A stretch of 64,000 nucleotides of DNA from Paludibacteraceae bacterium (GCA_017630395.1 JAGBVI010000099.1:24234-88233), one strand, 5' to 3'; positions 15,926 through 25,812 are shown, numbered from the stretch's first letter. Translations and numbers: made by a program. Notes: generated by a model not told the origin, from the sequence alone.

Positions 15926-16849
15926 ATGCAAGGATTGGTTGTTCGTAATACGGGAAGTTCGTTTTTAGTTAAATCGGACGACTCTTTGGTTTACGAGTGT
16001 AGAGTAAAGGGTAATTTCCGTATTAAAGGAATAAAAAGTACCAGCCCGGTTGCCGTTGGCGATCGGGTTTCTTTTGTTATGATGGAAGATGGTGTTGGTT
16101 GGATTACAGAAATTGAAGAACGAAAAAATTATATCGTTCGCCGTCCTGCCAATTTGTCCAAACAGTTGCATATTATAGCAGCCAATGTGGAGCAACTTAT
16201 ATTGGTTGTTACTATCAGTCATCCCGAAACATCTACCATTTTTATTGATCGGGTTTTAGCTACGGCAGAAGCTTACAGAATTCCTGCAACACTTGTCGTG
16301 AATAAGTGTGATTTATATACAGAGGAGGAGTTAGAGTATCTGCGAATGTTGCAAGTGTTGTATGAAGGAATTGGTTATGGCTTTTTAGCAGTATCGGCTG
16401 TAACTGGCGAAAATATAGAGAAGTTAAAGTCGATTTTAGAGGGTAAAATTTCTGTGCTTTCAGGGAATTCGGGAGTTGGTAAATCTTCTCTTATCAATGC
16501 AATTTCACCGGAGATAGCTGTAAAAACGGGGGAGATATCCAATATTCACGATAAGGGAATGCATACAACAACTTTTTCAGAAATGTTTGAGATTTTCCCT
16601 AACACCTATTTGATAGACACTCCTGGAGTAAAAGGATTTGGTACAATTGATTTTAAGAAAGAGGAAGTTAGTCACTTTTTTCCGGAAATATTTAGAGCCT
16701 CAGTAGATTGTCGATTTGGAAATTGTATGCATTTGAAAGAGCCGGGCTGTGCAGTAAAAAAAGCATTAGAAGAACATTATATCAGTGAGTCGCGTTACAA
16801 TAGTTATTTAAGTATTTTAGAGGATTGTGACGAAGGCAAATATCGATAA
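15926..16849 (+). CDS. rsgA: Ribosome small subunit-dependent GTPase RsgA
   Basis: Circularly permuted GTPase that checks 30S subunit maturation. Order: N-terminal OB fold (about 1-75), permuted G domain with NKCD (G4) preceding GNSGVGKSS (G1) and DTPG (G3), and a C-terminal zinc motif in DCRFGNCMHLKEPGC. The 307-residue length is normal. It follows frr closely and its stop abuts the start of the sensor kinase gene. Confidence 0.95.
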   Translation: MQGLVVRNTGSSFLVKSDDSLVYECRVKGNFRIKGIKSTSPVAVGDRVSFVMMEDGVGWITEIEERKNYIVRRPANLSKQLHIIAANVEQLILVVTISHPETSTIFIDRVLATAEAYRIPATLVVNKCDLYTEEELEYLRMLQVLYEGIGYGFLAVSAVTGENIEKLKSILEGKISVLSGNSGVGKSSLINAISPEIAVKTGEISNIHDKGMHTTTFSEMFEIFPNTYLIDTPGVKGFGTIDFKKEEVSHFFPEIFRASVDCRFGNCMHLKEPGCAVKKALEEHYISESRYNSYLSILEDCDEGKYR

Positions 16850-16850
16850 A

Positions 16851-18011
16851 ATGATTATGCGGAAGAGGTTAGACGATTTCAAATATATTAAGATAATCTT
16901 TACTGTATTTGCAGTTGTGATTGTGGCGATTTCTGTTTATTATTCCAATAAATTGGCGGATGATATGGCAGCAGAAGAGCGTCAGCGCATTAGTTTATGG
17001 GCAGAGGCGACAAGGCGTCTGGTATCGGATGTAGATGGCTCTGATTTGTCCTTTATTTTGAAAGTGATTGAAGGGAATAACTCAATTCCTGTTTTGGTGG
17101 TAGATGATGATGGAGAGGTTGTTGTTTCCCGGAATATAGAGATGGACGAGGAGAGTGATAAAGAATTTATCGAAGAAACCATTGCAGAGTTTCAGTCGGC
17201 TCATGAGCCAATCGTTGTGGAGATAGATAGTCAGACGCGACACTACTTGTATTATGACGATTCGATACTATTGAAAAAATTAGCCTACTATCCATATGTG
17301 CAAGTTGGGCTAGTAACTGTGTTTTTCTGTCTTTTGCTTTTCTTTTTTGCTAGTGCCAAGAAATCGGAACAAAATAGAGTTTGGGTAGGTTTATCCAAAG
17401 AGACAGCTCATCAATTAGGAACTCCTATTTCGTCATTAATGGCTTGGGTGGAGCTGATAAAAGAGACAGGGATAGATCCTTCCTATTTGCCGGAGATGGA
17501 AAAAGATGTCGATCGACTTAAGATAATAGCAGAGCGATTTTCTAAAGTAGGTTCAATTCCGGAGCGAGAGGAGGTGGTTCTAAATGATTTATTGGAGAGT
17601 TCGTTAAGTTATATGCAGACACGAACCACATCTAAGATAAAAATAGCATGTAGCTATAAAAATTGCGGAGAGGTGACGGCAAGGCTTAATGCGCCATTGT
17701 TTCAGTGGGTGATAGAGAATCTATGTAAAAATGCCATTGATGCCATAACAGGAGAAGGAACAATAACTTTTGAAGTAAGTGAAACACCTGAAAATGTAAT
17801 ATTAGATGTGATTGATAGTGGGAAGGGGATTCCTAAATCTAAGTTTAAGACTGTTTTTCAGCCCGGTTATACAACTAAAATGAGAGGTTGGGGATTAGGG
17901 TTGTCATTAGTAAGACGAATTGTCGAGGAGTATCATAGCGGGAAGATATATGTTTTGCGATCTGAATTGAACAAAGGAACATGTTTTCGTGTTATATTGA
18001 ATAAAATATAG
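16851..18011 (+). CDS. Membrane sensor histidine kinase
   Basis: A transmembrane helix near the N-terminus (FKYIKIIFTVFAVVIVAISVYY), an extracytoplasmic segment of about 110 residues, and a second helix (YPYVQVGLVTVFFCLLLFFFA). Then an H-box with the phospho-acceptor in SKETAHQLGTPISSL, N-box ENLCKNAIDAI, G1 DVIDSGKGIP and G2 GWGLGLSLVRRI. No response-regulator gene is adjacent, so it is an orphan kinase; the signal is unknown. I chose the ATG at 16851, one base after the rsgA stop. A GTG at 16827 would overlap rsgA and is less likely. Confidence 0.85.
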   Translation: MIMRKRLDDFKYIKIIFTVFAVVIVAISVYYSNKLADDMAAEERQRISLWAEATRRLVSDVDGSDLSFILKVIEGNNSIPVLVVDDDGEVVVSRNIEMDEESDKEFIEETIAEFQSAHEPIVVEIDSQTRHYLYYDDSILLKKLAYYPYVQVGLVTVFFCLLLFFFASAKKSEQNRVWVGLSKETAHQLGTPISSLMAWVELIKETGIDPSYLPEMEKDVDRLKIIAERFSKVGSIPEREEVVLNDLLESSLSYMQTRTTSKIKIACSYKNCGEVTARLNAPLFQWVIENLCKNAIDAITGEGTITFEVSETPENVILDVIDSGKGIPKSKFKTVFQPGYTTKMRGWGLGLSLVRRIVEEYHSGKIYVLRSELNKGTCFRVILNKI

Positions 18012-18215
18012 GTCAGATTTTCTTTTTTTACTTAAAATATGGGAGAAAAGCGAATCTAATCATACAATTTTAGAGAAAAAAAATAAATTTAAATTACTGA
18101 TTGTTAAACAATTACTTTGTAAAAGTGGTAAAAAAACGAAAAATGAGTAACTAAAAGGCTCGTTATATCGTTAATTTTTGTAACTTTGCGAAGTTTTTAA
18201 AATCCTTATGTTGAA
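18012..18215. other. AT-rich intergenic with yceD promoter element
   Basis: About 200 bp. TAACTTTG at 18181-18188 fits the -7 TAnnTTTG element, placing transcription start about 25 bases before the yceD start; no clear -33 TTG is present. Nothing else seen. Confidence 0.4.
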
Positions 18216-18797
18216 GTGGGAAGATTTGGAATGTATAACATCCCTTTGAAGGATTTGGAGCAAGGGGTTCACAAGTATGAATATTTGTTGCAAGACAAAT
18301 TTTTTGAGGACATAGATGCTCCATTAGTAAAAAGAGGAGAGGTGAATGTGATTGTAACGGTAACACGTAATTCACATGCATTTGAAATGGATTTTGAAAT
18401 TGATGGTGTTGTAAAGATTCCTTGCGATAGGTGTTTAGCGGATATGGATATATCGGTTGAGACACAAGAGCATTTAACAGTGAAGTTTGGGGATGCTTTT
18501 TCGGAGGAGAGTGATACCATAGTTGTGATTCCGGAGTTGGAAGGGGCAATAAACTTGGCATGGTTTATTTATGAGTTTATTGTGTTGTGTGTTCCGATAC
18601 GGAATGTTCATCCTGCAGGTCAATGCTCGAAGAGCATGGTTTCGAAGTTGCGCAAGCACTTGATTGTTGAAAAAGGAGAGGGAGAAGATGCTGAACTTTT
18701 GGATGACTTTGGAGAGATGGAAGATGAAGCAGAGGAGGTAGAGGTGAAAACTGATCCTCGGTGGGATGCATTGAAGAGTTTACTAGATAATAACTAA
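18216..18797 (+). CDS. DUF177 / YceD family protein
   Basis: 193-residue protein of the YceD (DUF177) family, encoded immediately before rpmF in most bacteria and linked to 23S rRNA/ribosome assembly. Visible features: IPLKDLEQG near the start, CDRCLADMDI (the conserved CxRC motif, about residues 70-73), a second Cys region (PAGQCSK), an acidic stretch (EDAELLDDFGEMEDEAEEVE) and the DPRWDALKSLL end. The GTG at 18216 gives MGRFGMYNIPL; the ATG at 18231 is the alternative start. Confidence 0.8.
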   Translation: MGRFGMYNIPLKDLEQGVHKYEYLLQDKFFEDIDAPLVKRGEVNVIVTVTRNSHAFEMDFEIDGVVKIPCDRCLADMDISVETQEHLTVKFGDAFSEESDTIVVIPELEGAINLAWFIYEFIVLCVPIRNVHPAGQCSKSMVSKLRKHLIVEKGEGEDAELLDDFGEMEDEAEEVEVKTDPRWDALKSLLDNN

Positions 18798-18815
18798 TTA
18801 AAATTAATAAATAAA

Positions 18816-19001
18816 ATGGCACATCCTAAGCGAAGACAAGGAAAATCAAGAGGAGCAAAGAGAAGAACTCACTATAAAGCTGAAGCTCCAACATTGGCAA
18901 TTTGCCCAAATTGTGGTGCGTTGCATTTGTACCACAGAGTGTGTGGTGAATGTGGTTTCTACCGTGGTGTAGTTGCTATCGAAAAAGAAGCTGCAGTTTA
19001 A
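18816..19001 (+). CDS. rpmF: 50S ribosomal protein L32 (bL32)
   Basis: 61-residue basic ribosomal protein. Starts AHPKRRQGKSRGAKRR and carries a complete zinc ribbon, CPNCGALHLYHRVCGECGF. The yceD-rpmF pairing is the usual one. Confidence 0.97.
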   Translation: MAHPKRRQGKSRGAKRRTHYKAEAPTLAICPNCGALHLYHRVCGECGFYRGVVAIEKEAAV

Positions 19002-19067
19002 TTTTGACTGTAATTCTAAAAGAATAAGGGGAGGTCCTATCGGGTTTCCCCTGTTTGTCGTACTTGT

Positions 19068-19676
19068 ATGTTAAAGTTGTATTTAGTCAGACATGGGCAG
19101 ACTTTTTGGAATGTGGAGAAACGTATCCAAGGTCAGGCCGAATCAGACTTAACCCCAGAAGGTGTTAGACAATCCATGTTATTGGGTAAACGTTTGTCCA
19201 AGGTTGAGTTTGATTGTATCTACGTCAGTCCTCTAAGACGTACATTGCAAACGTTGAAGGCAATGGTTGTGAATAGTGATGTGCCTGTGGTGGAAGATCC
19301 TAGGCTGATGGAGATTTGTATGGGCGATTGGCAAGGAGAACTGGTGGAGAATTTAAAACGAAACTATCCAGAGGAAATAGATTGTTTCTGGACGAAGCCT
19401 CATGCATTTAATCGTGCTACTTGTGAAACCTATAAACAGGTATATGACCGTGGGGCCGAATTTGTTCGTTCTGTGGTGGAGAAATATAAATCAGGGAACA
19501 TTTTGGTGGTTACTCATGGGGCTTTTCTCAAAATTTTGTTTACCTATTTTCGCTATCTGCAACTTCATGATATTCCGCAGGTGATTCATCCTTTTTCGAC
19601 TGCGCTATCTGTTGTTGAATTAAAAGATGGGGCGTGGAATATGCATTTTTGGAATGATATTACTCATTTAGAGTGA
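19068..19676 (+). CDS. Histidine phosphatase family protein
   Basis: 202-residue phosphoglycerate-mutase-superfamily phosphatase. LVRHGQTFWN carries the phospho-acceptor His, and VVTHGAFLK holds the second catalytic His. YVSPLRRTLQT and the MEICMGDWQGE acid region are also conserved. The substrate cannot be deduced; members act on phosphosugars, phosphoglycerate or cobalamin intermediates. It is 66 bp after rpmF, with a possible weak hairpin (AGGGGA/TCCCCT near 19027-19052) between them. Confidence 0.85.
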   Translation: MLKLYLVRHGQTFWNVEKRIQGQAESDLTPEGVRQSMLLGKRLSKVEFDCIYVSPLRRTLQTLKAMVVNSDVPVVEDPRLMEICMGDWQGELVENLKRNYPEEIDCFWTKPHAFNRATCETYKQVYDRGAEFVRSVVEKYKSGNILVVTHGAFLKILFTYFRYLQLHDIPQVIHPFSTALSVVELKDGAWNMHFWNDITHLE

Positions 19677-20038
19677 TTATTATGAGTGGGTTCTAATTCA
19701 ATGATTCAGTGAATTGAATTTATAGAATCTTTCTATAGTTTTTTTATTGGGTTAATCTTGCTATTCTTTGAATAATAAATGGCGAGTAACTATGTATTAT
19801 CCCTTTCTATCATGTTTTTTATACCAGGTGTCTTATTCACAAAAGCTATGATAACTGTTTTGTATTTTCTTTTATAGTTGGATTTTTATAGTATTTGGTT
19901 GGATAATCCTATTTTTTTTTATGAGCATAAGATACTTTTGCGTAGTTCAATTATCAATTTTTATATTGTTATCATAATGACTGCTAACTTCTTACTAATT
20001 TTTATGAGGTATTAGTTAGTCCGAAAAAAATTATAATT
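19677..20038. other. Intergenic region with a short family A-like palindrome
   Basis: GGGTTCTAATTCA at 19688-19700 and TGAATTTATAGAATC at about 19715-19729 are inverted and match the outer ends of family A with almost no interior, which suggests a deletion derivative. The rest is AT-rich, without a gene. Confidence 0.5.
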
Positions 20039-20497
20039 ATGAATACAAAGCAAATTTTTACCATTATTATGCTTTTAGCAAGCGTGTTTACGATTCATGC
20101 AGAGTATTTGGTTGTTGAAGAGACGACTGGAAATAAAACTTATTATGATTTAGGTTCCAAGCCGGTTGTTTCGTTCAAAGACAATCAGTTTCTGGTTAAA
20201 TCGGATGTTGCTACTTTAGAGTTAGGATTGGCAGATGTAGGGAAGTACTATTTTCAAGCAGAATCGACGGATTTGAATTTGTCATTTTCTTCTCTTTTTA
20301 TCAGAGCCTCAAAGAAGGGTGTAATTATTAAGAACGGACAGCCGGGTTCGTTAGTTGAAATTTATTCATTGACAGGAGTGAATAAAGGAACATTTGTGAT
20401 AGGAAATGATGGCTCGTTGGAGATTTCATTAGACTCTTATTCTTCCGGTGTATATGTAGTTAAAACAACTCTTAAAACCATTAAAATTATCAAATAA
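20039..20497 (+). CDS. Small secreted protein with T9SS-like C-terminal domain
   Basis: 152 residues with a signal peptide (MNTKQIFTIIMLLASVFTIHA). The first part resembles the N-terminal module often seen in Bacteroidota secreted proteins (YLVVEETTGNKTYYDLGSKPVVSFKDN). The last ~75 residues look like a short type A sorting domain: NGQPGSLVEIYSLTGVNKGTFVIGNDGSLEISLDSYSSGVYVVKTTLKTIKIIK, with the 'sG.Y.v' motif followed by a K-rich end. It carries almost nothing between signal and sorting domain. Its stop overlaps the ATG of the hydrolase gene by one base (TAATG), suggesting coupled translation. Function unknown. Confidence 0.65.
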   Translation: MNTKQIFTIIMLLASVFTIHAEYLVVEETTGNKTYYDLGSKPVVSFKDNQFLVKSDVATLELGLADVGKYYFQAESTDLNLSFSSLFIRASKKGVIIKNGQPGSLVEIYSLTGVNKGTFVIGNDGSLEISLDSYSSGVYVVKTTLKTIKIIK

Positions 20498-21483
20498 TGA
20501 AAAAACTATTATTACTTTCAATTGTAACTTTCCTCTCGTTAGGACTTGTTGCTCAATCGGTCTATAAAATGCGAGTGGTAAAGACAGATGGTCAAGAAAT
20601 TTTTTTTAATACATCTGATGTTGATTATGTTGATTTCTCGTATTACGAGGAATCAGAGCCTGAAGAGAATAAAATATCAGTGTTTTTGGCAGGAGATGAT
20701 GTGAATAAAGATGGACCATGCAAAGTGGCTACCATGAATAATGTAGGTCCTGATGGAGGATGTATTTTGGCCTATCCGGAGAATATGTCAGAAGACCCCA
20801 ATGTAAAACACGGTGTTGTTATATGGGGACCTGGAGGTGATACGGAACCAGGTGCGTATATGGGAATGATAAATCGCCTTGTTTCTCATGGTTTTGTTGT
20901 ATTGGCATTAAGTAGTTCTCCCGGAAATGGAAAATCGGCTTCTGCGGCAATCAATTGGTTGGAGGAGCGCAATAATTTAGATTATGGGGTATTGTCCAAT
21001 AAATTGATTATGGATAGAATAGGTTGTTCCGGTCACTCGATGGGTGGATTGGAGTCGGAGCAGGCTTTATTGAACGATTCTCGCGTTTATACAGCTATTT
21101 TGAATAATAGTGGAGATTTAGGTCACTCTGCTATGTCTCAAATCCGTTCTGGAAAGCCTATAGCCATAGTTTATGGAGAGAAGGGTATGGAGGCACCTAA
21201 TGCTGAAGCAGATTATAATAATTCCGGTGTTACTGCGCCTGCGTGTTTGATTAAAATGACGGGCGGACCTACTAATAATAGTGAAGGGGGCTATGGCCAT
21301 GGCTCTGCTGCTTGGGATGGTATTGCGGCTACTCTTGCTTGGATGCGTTGGCACATTGGTGGAGAAAATAGAAAAGATGAATTCACCACACCTAATGGTC
21401 AATATGTAAGCGGTCCAATCATCGGTAAACAAGGATATTGGCAAGGTAAATATAAAAACTGGGAAAATTGGAGTGAAGACTAA
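20497..21483 (+). CDS. Secreted alpha/beta hydrolase
   Basis: 328 residues with a signal peptide (MKKLLLLSIVTFLSLGLVAQ). An N-terminal motif, YKMRVVKTDGQEIFFNTSDVDYVDF, is related to that of the preceding protein. The alpha/beta hydrolase domain has an oxyanion region VIWGPGGDTEP, a nucleophile elbow GCSGHSMGG and a probable catalytic His in GGYGHGSAAW. The fold and order resemble dienelactone-hydrolase/cutinase-like (PETase-clan) esterases, but the natural substrate is unknown. It lacks a T9SS sorting domain of its own, unlike its small upstream partner. A family B repeat begins directly after the stop. Confidence 0.78.
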   Translation: MKKLLLLSIVTFLSLGLVAQSVYKMRVVKTDGQEIFFNTSDVDYVDFSYYEESEPEENKISVFLAGDDVNKDGPCKVATMNNVGPDGGCILAYPENMSEDPNVKHGVVIWGPGGDTEPGAYMGMINRLVSHGFVVLALSSSPGNGKSASAAINWLEERNNLDYGVLSNKLIMDRIGCSGHSMGGLESEQALLNDSRVYTAILNNSGDLGHSAMSQIRSGKPIAIVYGEKGMEAPNAEADYNNSGVTAPACLIKMTGGPTNNSEGGYGHGSAAWDGIAATLAWMRWHIGGENRKDEFTTPNGQYVSGPIIGKQGYWQGKYKNWENWSED

Positions 21484-21673
21484 GGAGCTGTTTAATTTTA
21501 TTGGAAAATGTTGTAGAGTTTCTCTTTCTTGTTTTCCGAATCTTTGAGATCCTTTTTAACTCATTTAAATTATTCTTTTTTGATGATAGTTCATTATTAA
21601 CTGCGAAAGAATAATAATAACGATTTTAAAAATTTCTCTCAAATATGCTCGAAATAAAATTTAAATCACTTCT
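21484..21673 (-). repeat. Family B dispersed repeat (reverse orientation)
   Basis: 190 bp immediately following the hydrolase stop codon. Its reverse complement starts AGAAGTGATTTAAATTTTAT, continues TTCGAGCATATTTGAGAGAAATTTTTAA and ends CAATAAAATTAAACAGCTCC, matching the forward copies at 12021, 34466 and 63903 nearly throughout. Confidence 0.75.
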
Positions 21674-21701
21674 AAATAACTGATAAATCAAATGCAAAAG
21701 A

Positions 21702-21729
21702 GAGGGTGTATCAATTTTGATACACCCTC
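21702..21729. terminator. Perfect 12-bp hairpin terminator
   Basis: GAGGGTGTATCA pairs perfectly with TGATACACCCTC around ATTT. Read on the minus strand, the stem is followed by TCTTTTG, so it most likely ends the leftward ftsX-queA operon. Confidence 0.8.
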
Positions 21730-21758
21730 ATTCTATGAAAGGAATTTATAGAAACACT

Positions 21759-22808
21759 TTAAATGATTAACATAGCATCACCGTATGTACCGAAACGGTA
21801 TCCCTCTTTGAGAGCAACATCGTATGCATTCATGACTTTGTCATAGTCACCAAAAGCACAAATCATCATTAGAAGCGTGGAGTAGGGTAGTTGAAAATTG
21901 GCAATCATTGAGTCTGCTACAGTAAAGTCGTATGGAGGGAAAATAAATTTATTGGTCCAACCATCGTAAGCTTTAATTAATCCATCAGTACCAACGCAGG
22001 TTTCCAAGGCTCTCATTACGGTTGTTCCGACTGCGCAAATACGATTTTTATTGCGGCGAGCATTGTTGATTATTTCTACGTTTTCCGGAAGAATTTGCAT
22101 CTGTTCTGAATCCATTTTATGCTTTGTAAGGTCTTCAACATCTATCTCTCTGAAGTTACCTAAGCCGGCGTGTAAAGTGATGAATGAAAATTCACAACCT
22201 CTAATTTCAAGACGTTTTAACAGCTCTCTACTGAAGTGCATTCCGGCAGTTGGAGCAACCACCGCCCCCTCGTGTTTGGCAAAGATTGTTTGATAGCGAA
22301 TCTCATCATCCGGTTCAACCGGACGATTGATAAACCTTGGTAGAGGAGTTTCTCCCAGCTCATACAATGTTTTACGGAACTCTTCGTAGGTGCCATCAAA
22401 TAAGAATCGTAGAGTTCTACCGCGTGAAGTGGTATTATCTATTACTTCGGCTACTAGTGAATCATCTTCGCCAAAATAGAGTTTATTCCCTATACGTATT
22501 TTTCTTGCAGGATCAACCAATACATCCCAAAATTTCATCTCTTTGTTTAATTCTCGCAAAAGAAAAACTTCAATTTTGGCTCCGGTTTTTTCCTTGTTTC
22601 CATATAATCTTGCAGGAAATACGCGTGTGTCATTGAATACAAATACATCTTTATCATCAAAATAATTGACTAAATCTTTGAAGATTTTATGTTCTATTTC
22701 GCCTGTTTTTCTATTAAGAACAAGCATTCTCGACTCGTCTCTATTATGTGCCGGATAAAGAGCGATTTGTTCTTCCGGCAAGTCGAATTTAAATTCTGAT
22801 AGTTTCAT
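21759..22808 (-). CDS. queA: tRNA preQ1(34) S-adenosylmethionine ribosyltransferase-isomerase
   Basis: 349 residues. Transfers the ribosyl moiety of SAM to preQ1-modified tRNA, forming epoxyqueuosine. Family blocks: [63 protein letters not shown]-like [22 protein letters not shown] and the C-terminal [13 protein letters not shown]. Last gene of the leftward ftsX-DUF3098-uppP-truB-queA operon. Confidence 0.95.
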   Translation of the reverse strand: MKLSEFKFDLPEEQIALYPAHNRDESRMLVLNRKTGEIEHKIFKDLVNYFDDKDVFVFNDTRVFPARLYGNKEKTGAKIEVFLLRELNKEMKFWDVLVDPARKIRIGNKLYFGEDDSLVAEVIDNTTSRGRTLRFLFDGTYEEFRKTLYELGETPLPRFINRPVEPDDEIRYQTIFAKHEGAVVAPTAGMHFSRELLKRLEIRGCEFSFITLHAGLGNFREIDVEDLTKHKMDSEQMQILPENVEIINNARRNKNRICAVGTTVMRALETCVGTDGLIKAYDGWTNKFIFPPYDFTVADSMIANFQLPYSTLLMMICAFGDYDKVMNAYDVALKEGYRFGTYGDAMLII

Positions 22809-22819
22809 ATTTTGTTTAT

Positions 22820-23545
22820 TTATAATTTCATTTTTTCGTTGTTAATAATCTCTTGAAAGTCATTGATTGATATGCAATTATCTAATGTAATATCACCAAT
22901 TCTAGTGCGTTCCAAATCGGTAAGGTGAGCACCGCTATTGAGAGCTACTCCAATATCTCTTGCTAAAGCTCTGATGTATGTGCCTTTACTACAAACAACC
23001 CTTATTTTTGCGCTCAAATCGTGAAACTCCAACAATTCTATCTCATCAATAACCAATGTTTTGGGTTTTATCTCTATCTCTTCTCCATTTCGAGCATATT
23101 CATAAGCTCTTTTGCCATTGATTTTTACGGCTGAATATTTAGGTGGAATTTGCTGTATCTCTCCGATGAATTGTTTTAGTGTTTTGTGAAGCAATTCCTC
23201 CGTAATATGTTCTGTTGGGTAGGTTGCATCTACCTCGGTTTCCAAGTCAAAAGAGGGAGTAGTTGCTCCTAATTTCAGGGTGGCAATATACTCTTTGGTT
23301 TGGTATTGAAAAGATTCAATTCTTTTGGTGGCTTTCCCTGTGCAGACTATCATTACTCCCGTAGCCAAAGGATCTAATGTGCCGGCATGTCCGATTTTTA
23401 GTTTTTTTACGCCTAACTCTTTACGAATTAGATAACGAACTTTATTTACCAAATCAAATGAAGTCCACGTTTTTGCCTTGTTAAAGTAGAGTACTTCACC
23501 AATTGTATAGCGATTTTCTACTATTTTATTTAATTCTTTCTCCAT
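22820..23545 (-). CDS. truB: tRNA pseudouridine(55) synthase
   Basis: 241 residues. Isomerises U55 of the tRNA T-loop. The catalytic Asp lies in [18 protein letters not shown], and [19 protein letters not shown] and [16 protein letters not shown] are conserved. The C-terminal PUA domain is short, as is common in Bacteroidota. Its start shares bases with the uppP stop; queA follows 11 bp later. Confidence 0.95.
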   Translation of the reverse strand: MEKELNKIVENRYTIGEVLYFNKAKTWTSFDLVNKVRYLIRKELGVKKLKIGHAGTLDPLATGVMIVCTGKATKRIESFQYQTKEYIATLKLGATTPSFDLETEVDATYPTEHITEELLHKTLKQFIGEIQQIPPKYSAVKINGKRAYEYARNGEEIEIKPKTLVIDEIELLEFHDLSAKIRVVCSKGTYIRALARDIGVALNSGAHLTDLERTRIGDITLDNCISINDFQEIINNEKMKL

Positions 23546-24393
23546 TAAGCAATCTCCATATTGAAGCCGGCAGCCATCAGTATTAATATCAATGCACCCA
23601 CAATGATTCTATACCAACCAAAAAGCTTAAAACCATACTTTGTAACAAAAGAAATAAAAAACTTAATGGCTAATAAAGCAACTATGAATGCAACAACGTT
23701 TCCTACTATCAGTGTGGTTAAATTGTCTGAAATCAGTTGTGCACCTCCATCAGAGAGGAATAGTTTTAACAGACTATAGCCGGTTGCGGCCAACATCGTT
23801 GGTACAGCCAAAAAGAAAGAGAATTCAGCCGCCTCTTTTCGAGTCAACTTTTGAGCCATACCTCCCACAATAGTGGCCATAGAGCGAGATACACCCGGAA
23901 TCATGGCGATGCATTGAAACAGACCTATGTAGAAGGCTTTTTTCTCTGTAAGTTGAGTATCTTTGCTACCTTTATTGAAAATTTTATCGCAGAACAACAT
24001 GAAAACACCTCCGATAATTAACATGATTGCCACCACTTCCACTCGCTCTAAAAGGGCATCAATGGCATCTGAAAAAATCAGTCCGAAAACGGCTGCCGGA
24101 ATAAATGCAATAAATAGTTTCCAATAAAAATCATATTTATGAAGAAATCGTTTCAGCGTAGAATATTCGGCAGGTATAGGAGCTGAATTTAGTTGAAAAA
24201 ATCGTTTCCAATAGAGACATACAACTGACAGAATTGCGCCAAATTGAATAACTACGGTGAATGCCTTAACAAATTCGGTACTTTTTACACCTAACAGCCC
24301 TTGTGTTATAATCATGTGCCCTGTTGATGAGACCGGTAAAAACTCGGTCAGACCTTCGACAATGGCTATGATAATGGTTTCAAACAATGTCAT
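23545..24393 (-). CDS. uppP: Undecaprenyl-diphosphate phosphatase UppP/BacA
   Basis: 282-residue inner-membrane enzyme that recycles undecaprenyl pyrophosphate for peptidoglycan and glycan synthesis. It has the two signature motifs, [14 protein letters not shown] (residues 13-26) and [13 protein letters not shown], with about eight membrane helices. Overlaps DUF3098 upstream and truB downstream by a few bases, showing tight co-translation. It works in the same cycle as uppS at 51.8 kb. Confidence 0.95.
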   Translation of the reverse strand: MTLFETIIIAIVEGLTEFLPVSSTGHMIITQGLLGVKSTEFVKAFTVVIQFGAILSVVCLYWKRFFQLNSAPIPAEYSTLKRFLHKYDFYWKLFIAFIPAAVFGLIFSDAIDALLERVEVVAIMLIIGGVFMLFCDKIFNKGSKDTQLTEKKAFYIGLFQCIAMIPGVSRSMATIVGGMAQKLTRKEAAEFSFFLAVPTMLAATGYSLLKLFLSDGGAQLISDNLTTLIVGNVVAFIVALLAIKFFISFVTKYGFKLFGWYRIIVGALILILMAAGFNMEIA

Positions 24394-24629
24394 TTCTTTT
24401 CATCTCCTTTCTTTGGGCGCCATAGAATGGCAAATATTTCAAATATAAATCCAAATAAGGCTATCATTGGAGCTACAGTAACGCGTTGAAAACTGAAAAT
24501 CTCCGGATTAAATGATACGCCATCAGTGCTATTACCTCCAATCATTAGTATAAATCCTAGTATGATAATCGCAAATCCGATTGCCATAAGGATTAAGTTT
24601 GTTTTTTCTAAAGCGTAAGAACTTTTCAT
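24390..24629 (-). CDS. DUF3098 family small membrane protein
   Basis: 79 residues with two membrane helices ([21 protein letters not shown] and [17 protein letters not shown]). The family is found next to ftsX in Bacteroidota, and its function is unknown. Position between ftsX and uppP is the conserved one. Confidence 0.82.
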   Translation of the reverse strand: MKSSYALEKTNLILMAIGFAIIILGFILMIGGNSTDGVSFNPEIFSFQRVTVAPMIALFGFIFEIFAILWRPKKGDEKK

Positions 24630-24641
24630 CTTTGTTTATTA

Positions 24642-25514
24642 TTAAATGTAATATAATTCGTTGGAATCTTGTCTTAAATATTTATTTACAGCAAAAAATG
24701 AAGCTGTTGTAGTAATTAAGACGCTGCATATCAATAAAGCGCCAAATAGCATCACGTAGTTGCTTAAATTGGCCAAACCAAGGACTTGGAATAATGTGTC
24801 ATCTTTGAAGAAATAACCTATAATTATGAAATATAAGGTTGCAAAGATAAAGGCAATGATTGCAATGAGAAGCCCTTGCAATAGATAGGGCTTTTGGATA
24901 AAGCCTCCTGTAGCTCCCACCAATTTCATGGTATGGATAATGAATCGATCTGAGCGAACTAATAGTTGTATGGTGTTGTGAATCAGTCCGTATGAGATGA
25001 TGAGCATCACAATCATAGCTACGCTTAACATAAGTGCAAAGCGATTGATGTTTCGCACGATAGTGTGTACCATTGTCTTGGGATATTCTGTTCTCTTGAT
25101 AAAATCAAATTTGCTTAAATCTTTTACAATCATGGTTAAACTATCGTTGTTGGCATAAATTGCTTCCATGTTGATCACGAATGTGTTGGGTAGGGGGTTG
25201 TCGTTTTTGAATTCTTCAGGATCCTCTCCTAACTCTGCGCATAGGTCTTGTATGGCTTGCTCTTTGCTAATATATTGTCGTTTTTTTGCATATTTCTGAT
25301 TAGAGAGATAATAGGTTAACTCCTCTATATCTGTTTGATTTGCCTTGTTGTCAAGGTAAATGGTTAAGGTTACATTCTCTAATAGTGAGCCGGTCAGTTC
25401 TCTGGATACGTAACCTACAATTAATATACATCCTAATAAAAACAGTACCAATGAGATACTTATGGCTGATGTTAATTTTGAGTTGAGAAATTTATATTTA
25501 TTCTTCTTTGTCAT
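24642..25514 (-). CDS. ftsX: Cell division protein FtsX
   Basis: 290 residues. Membrane partner of FtsE that controls septal peptidoglycan hydrolases. Topology: one N-terminal helix (about 18-38), an extracytoplasmic domain with YLDNKANQTDIEEL and YISKEQAIQDLCAELG, then three helices in the FtsX/MacB permease domain with VGATGGFIQKPYLLQG. First gene of the leftward operon. No ftsE is adjacent in the window. Confidence 0.92.
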   Translation of the reverse strand: MTKKNKYKFLNSKLTSAISISLVLFLLGCILIVGYVSRELTGSLLENVTLTIYLDNKANQTDIEELTYYLSNQKYAKKRQYISKEQAIQDLCAELGEDPEEFKNDNPLPNTFVINMEAIYANNDSLTMIVKDLSKFDFIKRTEYPKTMVHTIVRNINRFALMLSVAMIVMLIISYGLIHNTIQLLVRSDRFIIHTMKLVGATGGFIQKPYLLQGLLIAIIAFIFATLYFIIIGYFFKDDTLFQVLGLANLSNYVMLFGALLICSVLITTTASFFAVNKYLRQDSNELYYI

Positions 25515-25812
25515 TTTACTCCATGAATGTTTTAAGGAAAATTTATTCCGATAATTATATTTTTGTTCGAAATAACTACTAATTCCCCTAATTTTGTTAC
25601 AAAATTGCGTATATATATCTGCTCAGCAAATTTAAAATAGTTAAAGATTGTTAATTCTCTTGATAAAATCTAATGTTGTTAGATAGTTTGTTGAATTTAT
25701 TTGCTTAGGCGGAAGTGTCGAGGAGTAATTTTCAATGTTTGCTTTCTTGGAGTGTATGCAATCAATCTTGTTATGTAAATAGTTGAAATATAAGATTTTT
25801 TTTATTTTTTTG

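Noticed and set aside
20497-21483. Calling the hydrolase a PET-degrading enzyme
   Set aside because: Only clan-level features (GHSMGG, late His) are visible. The natural substrate cannot be read from them.
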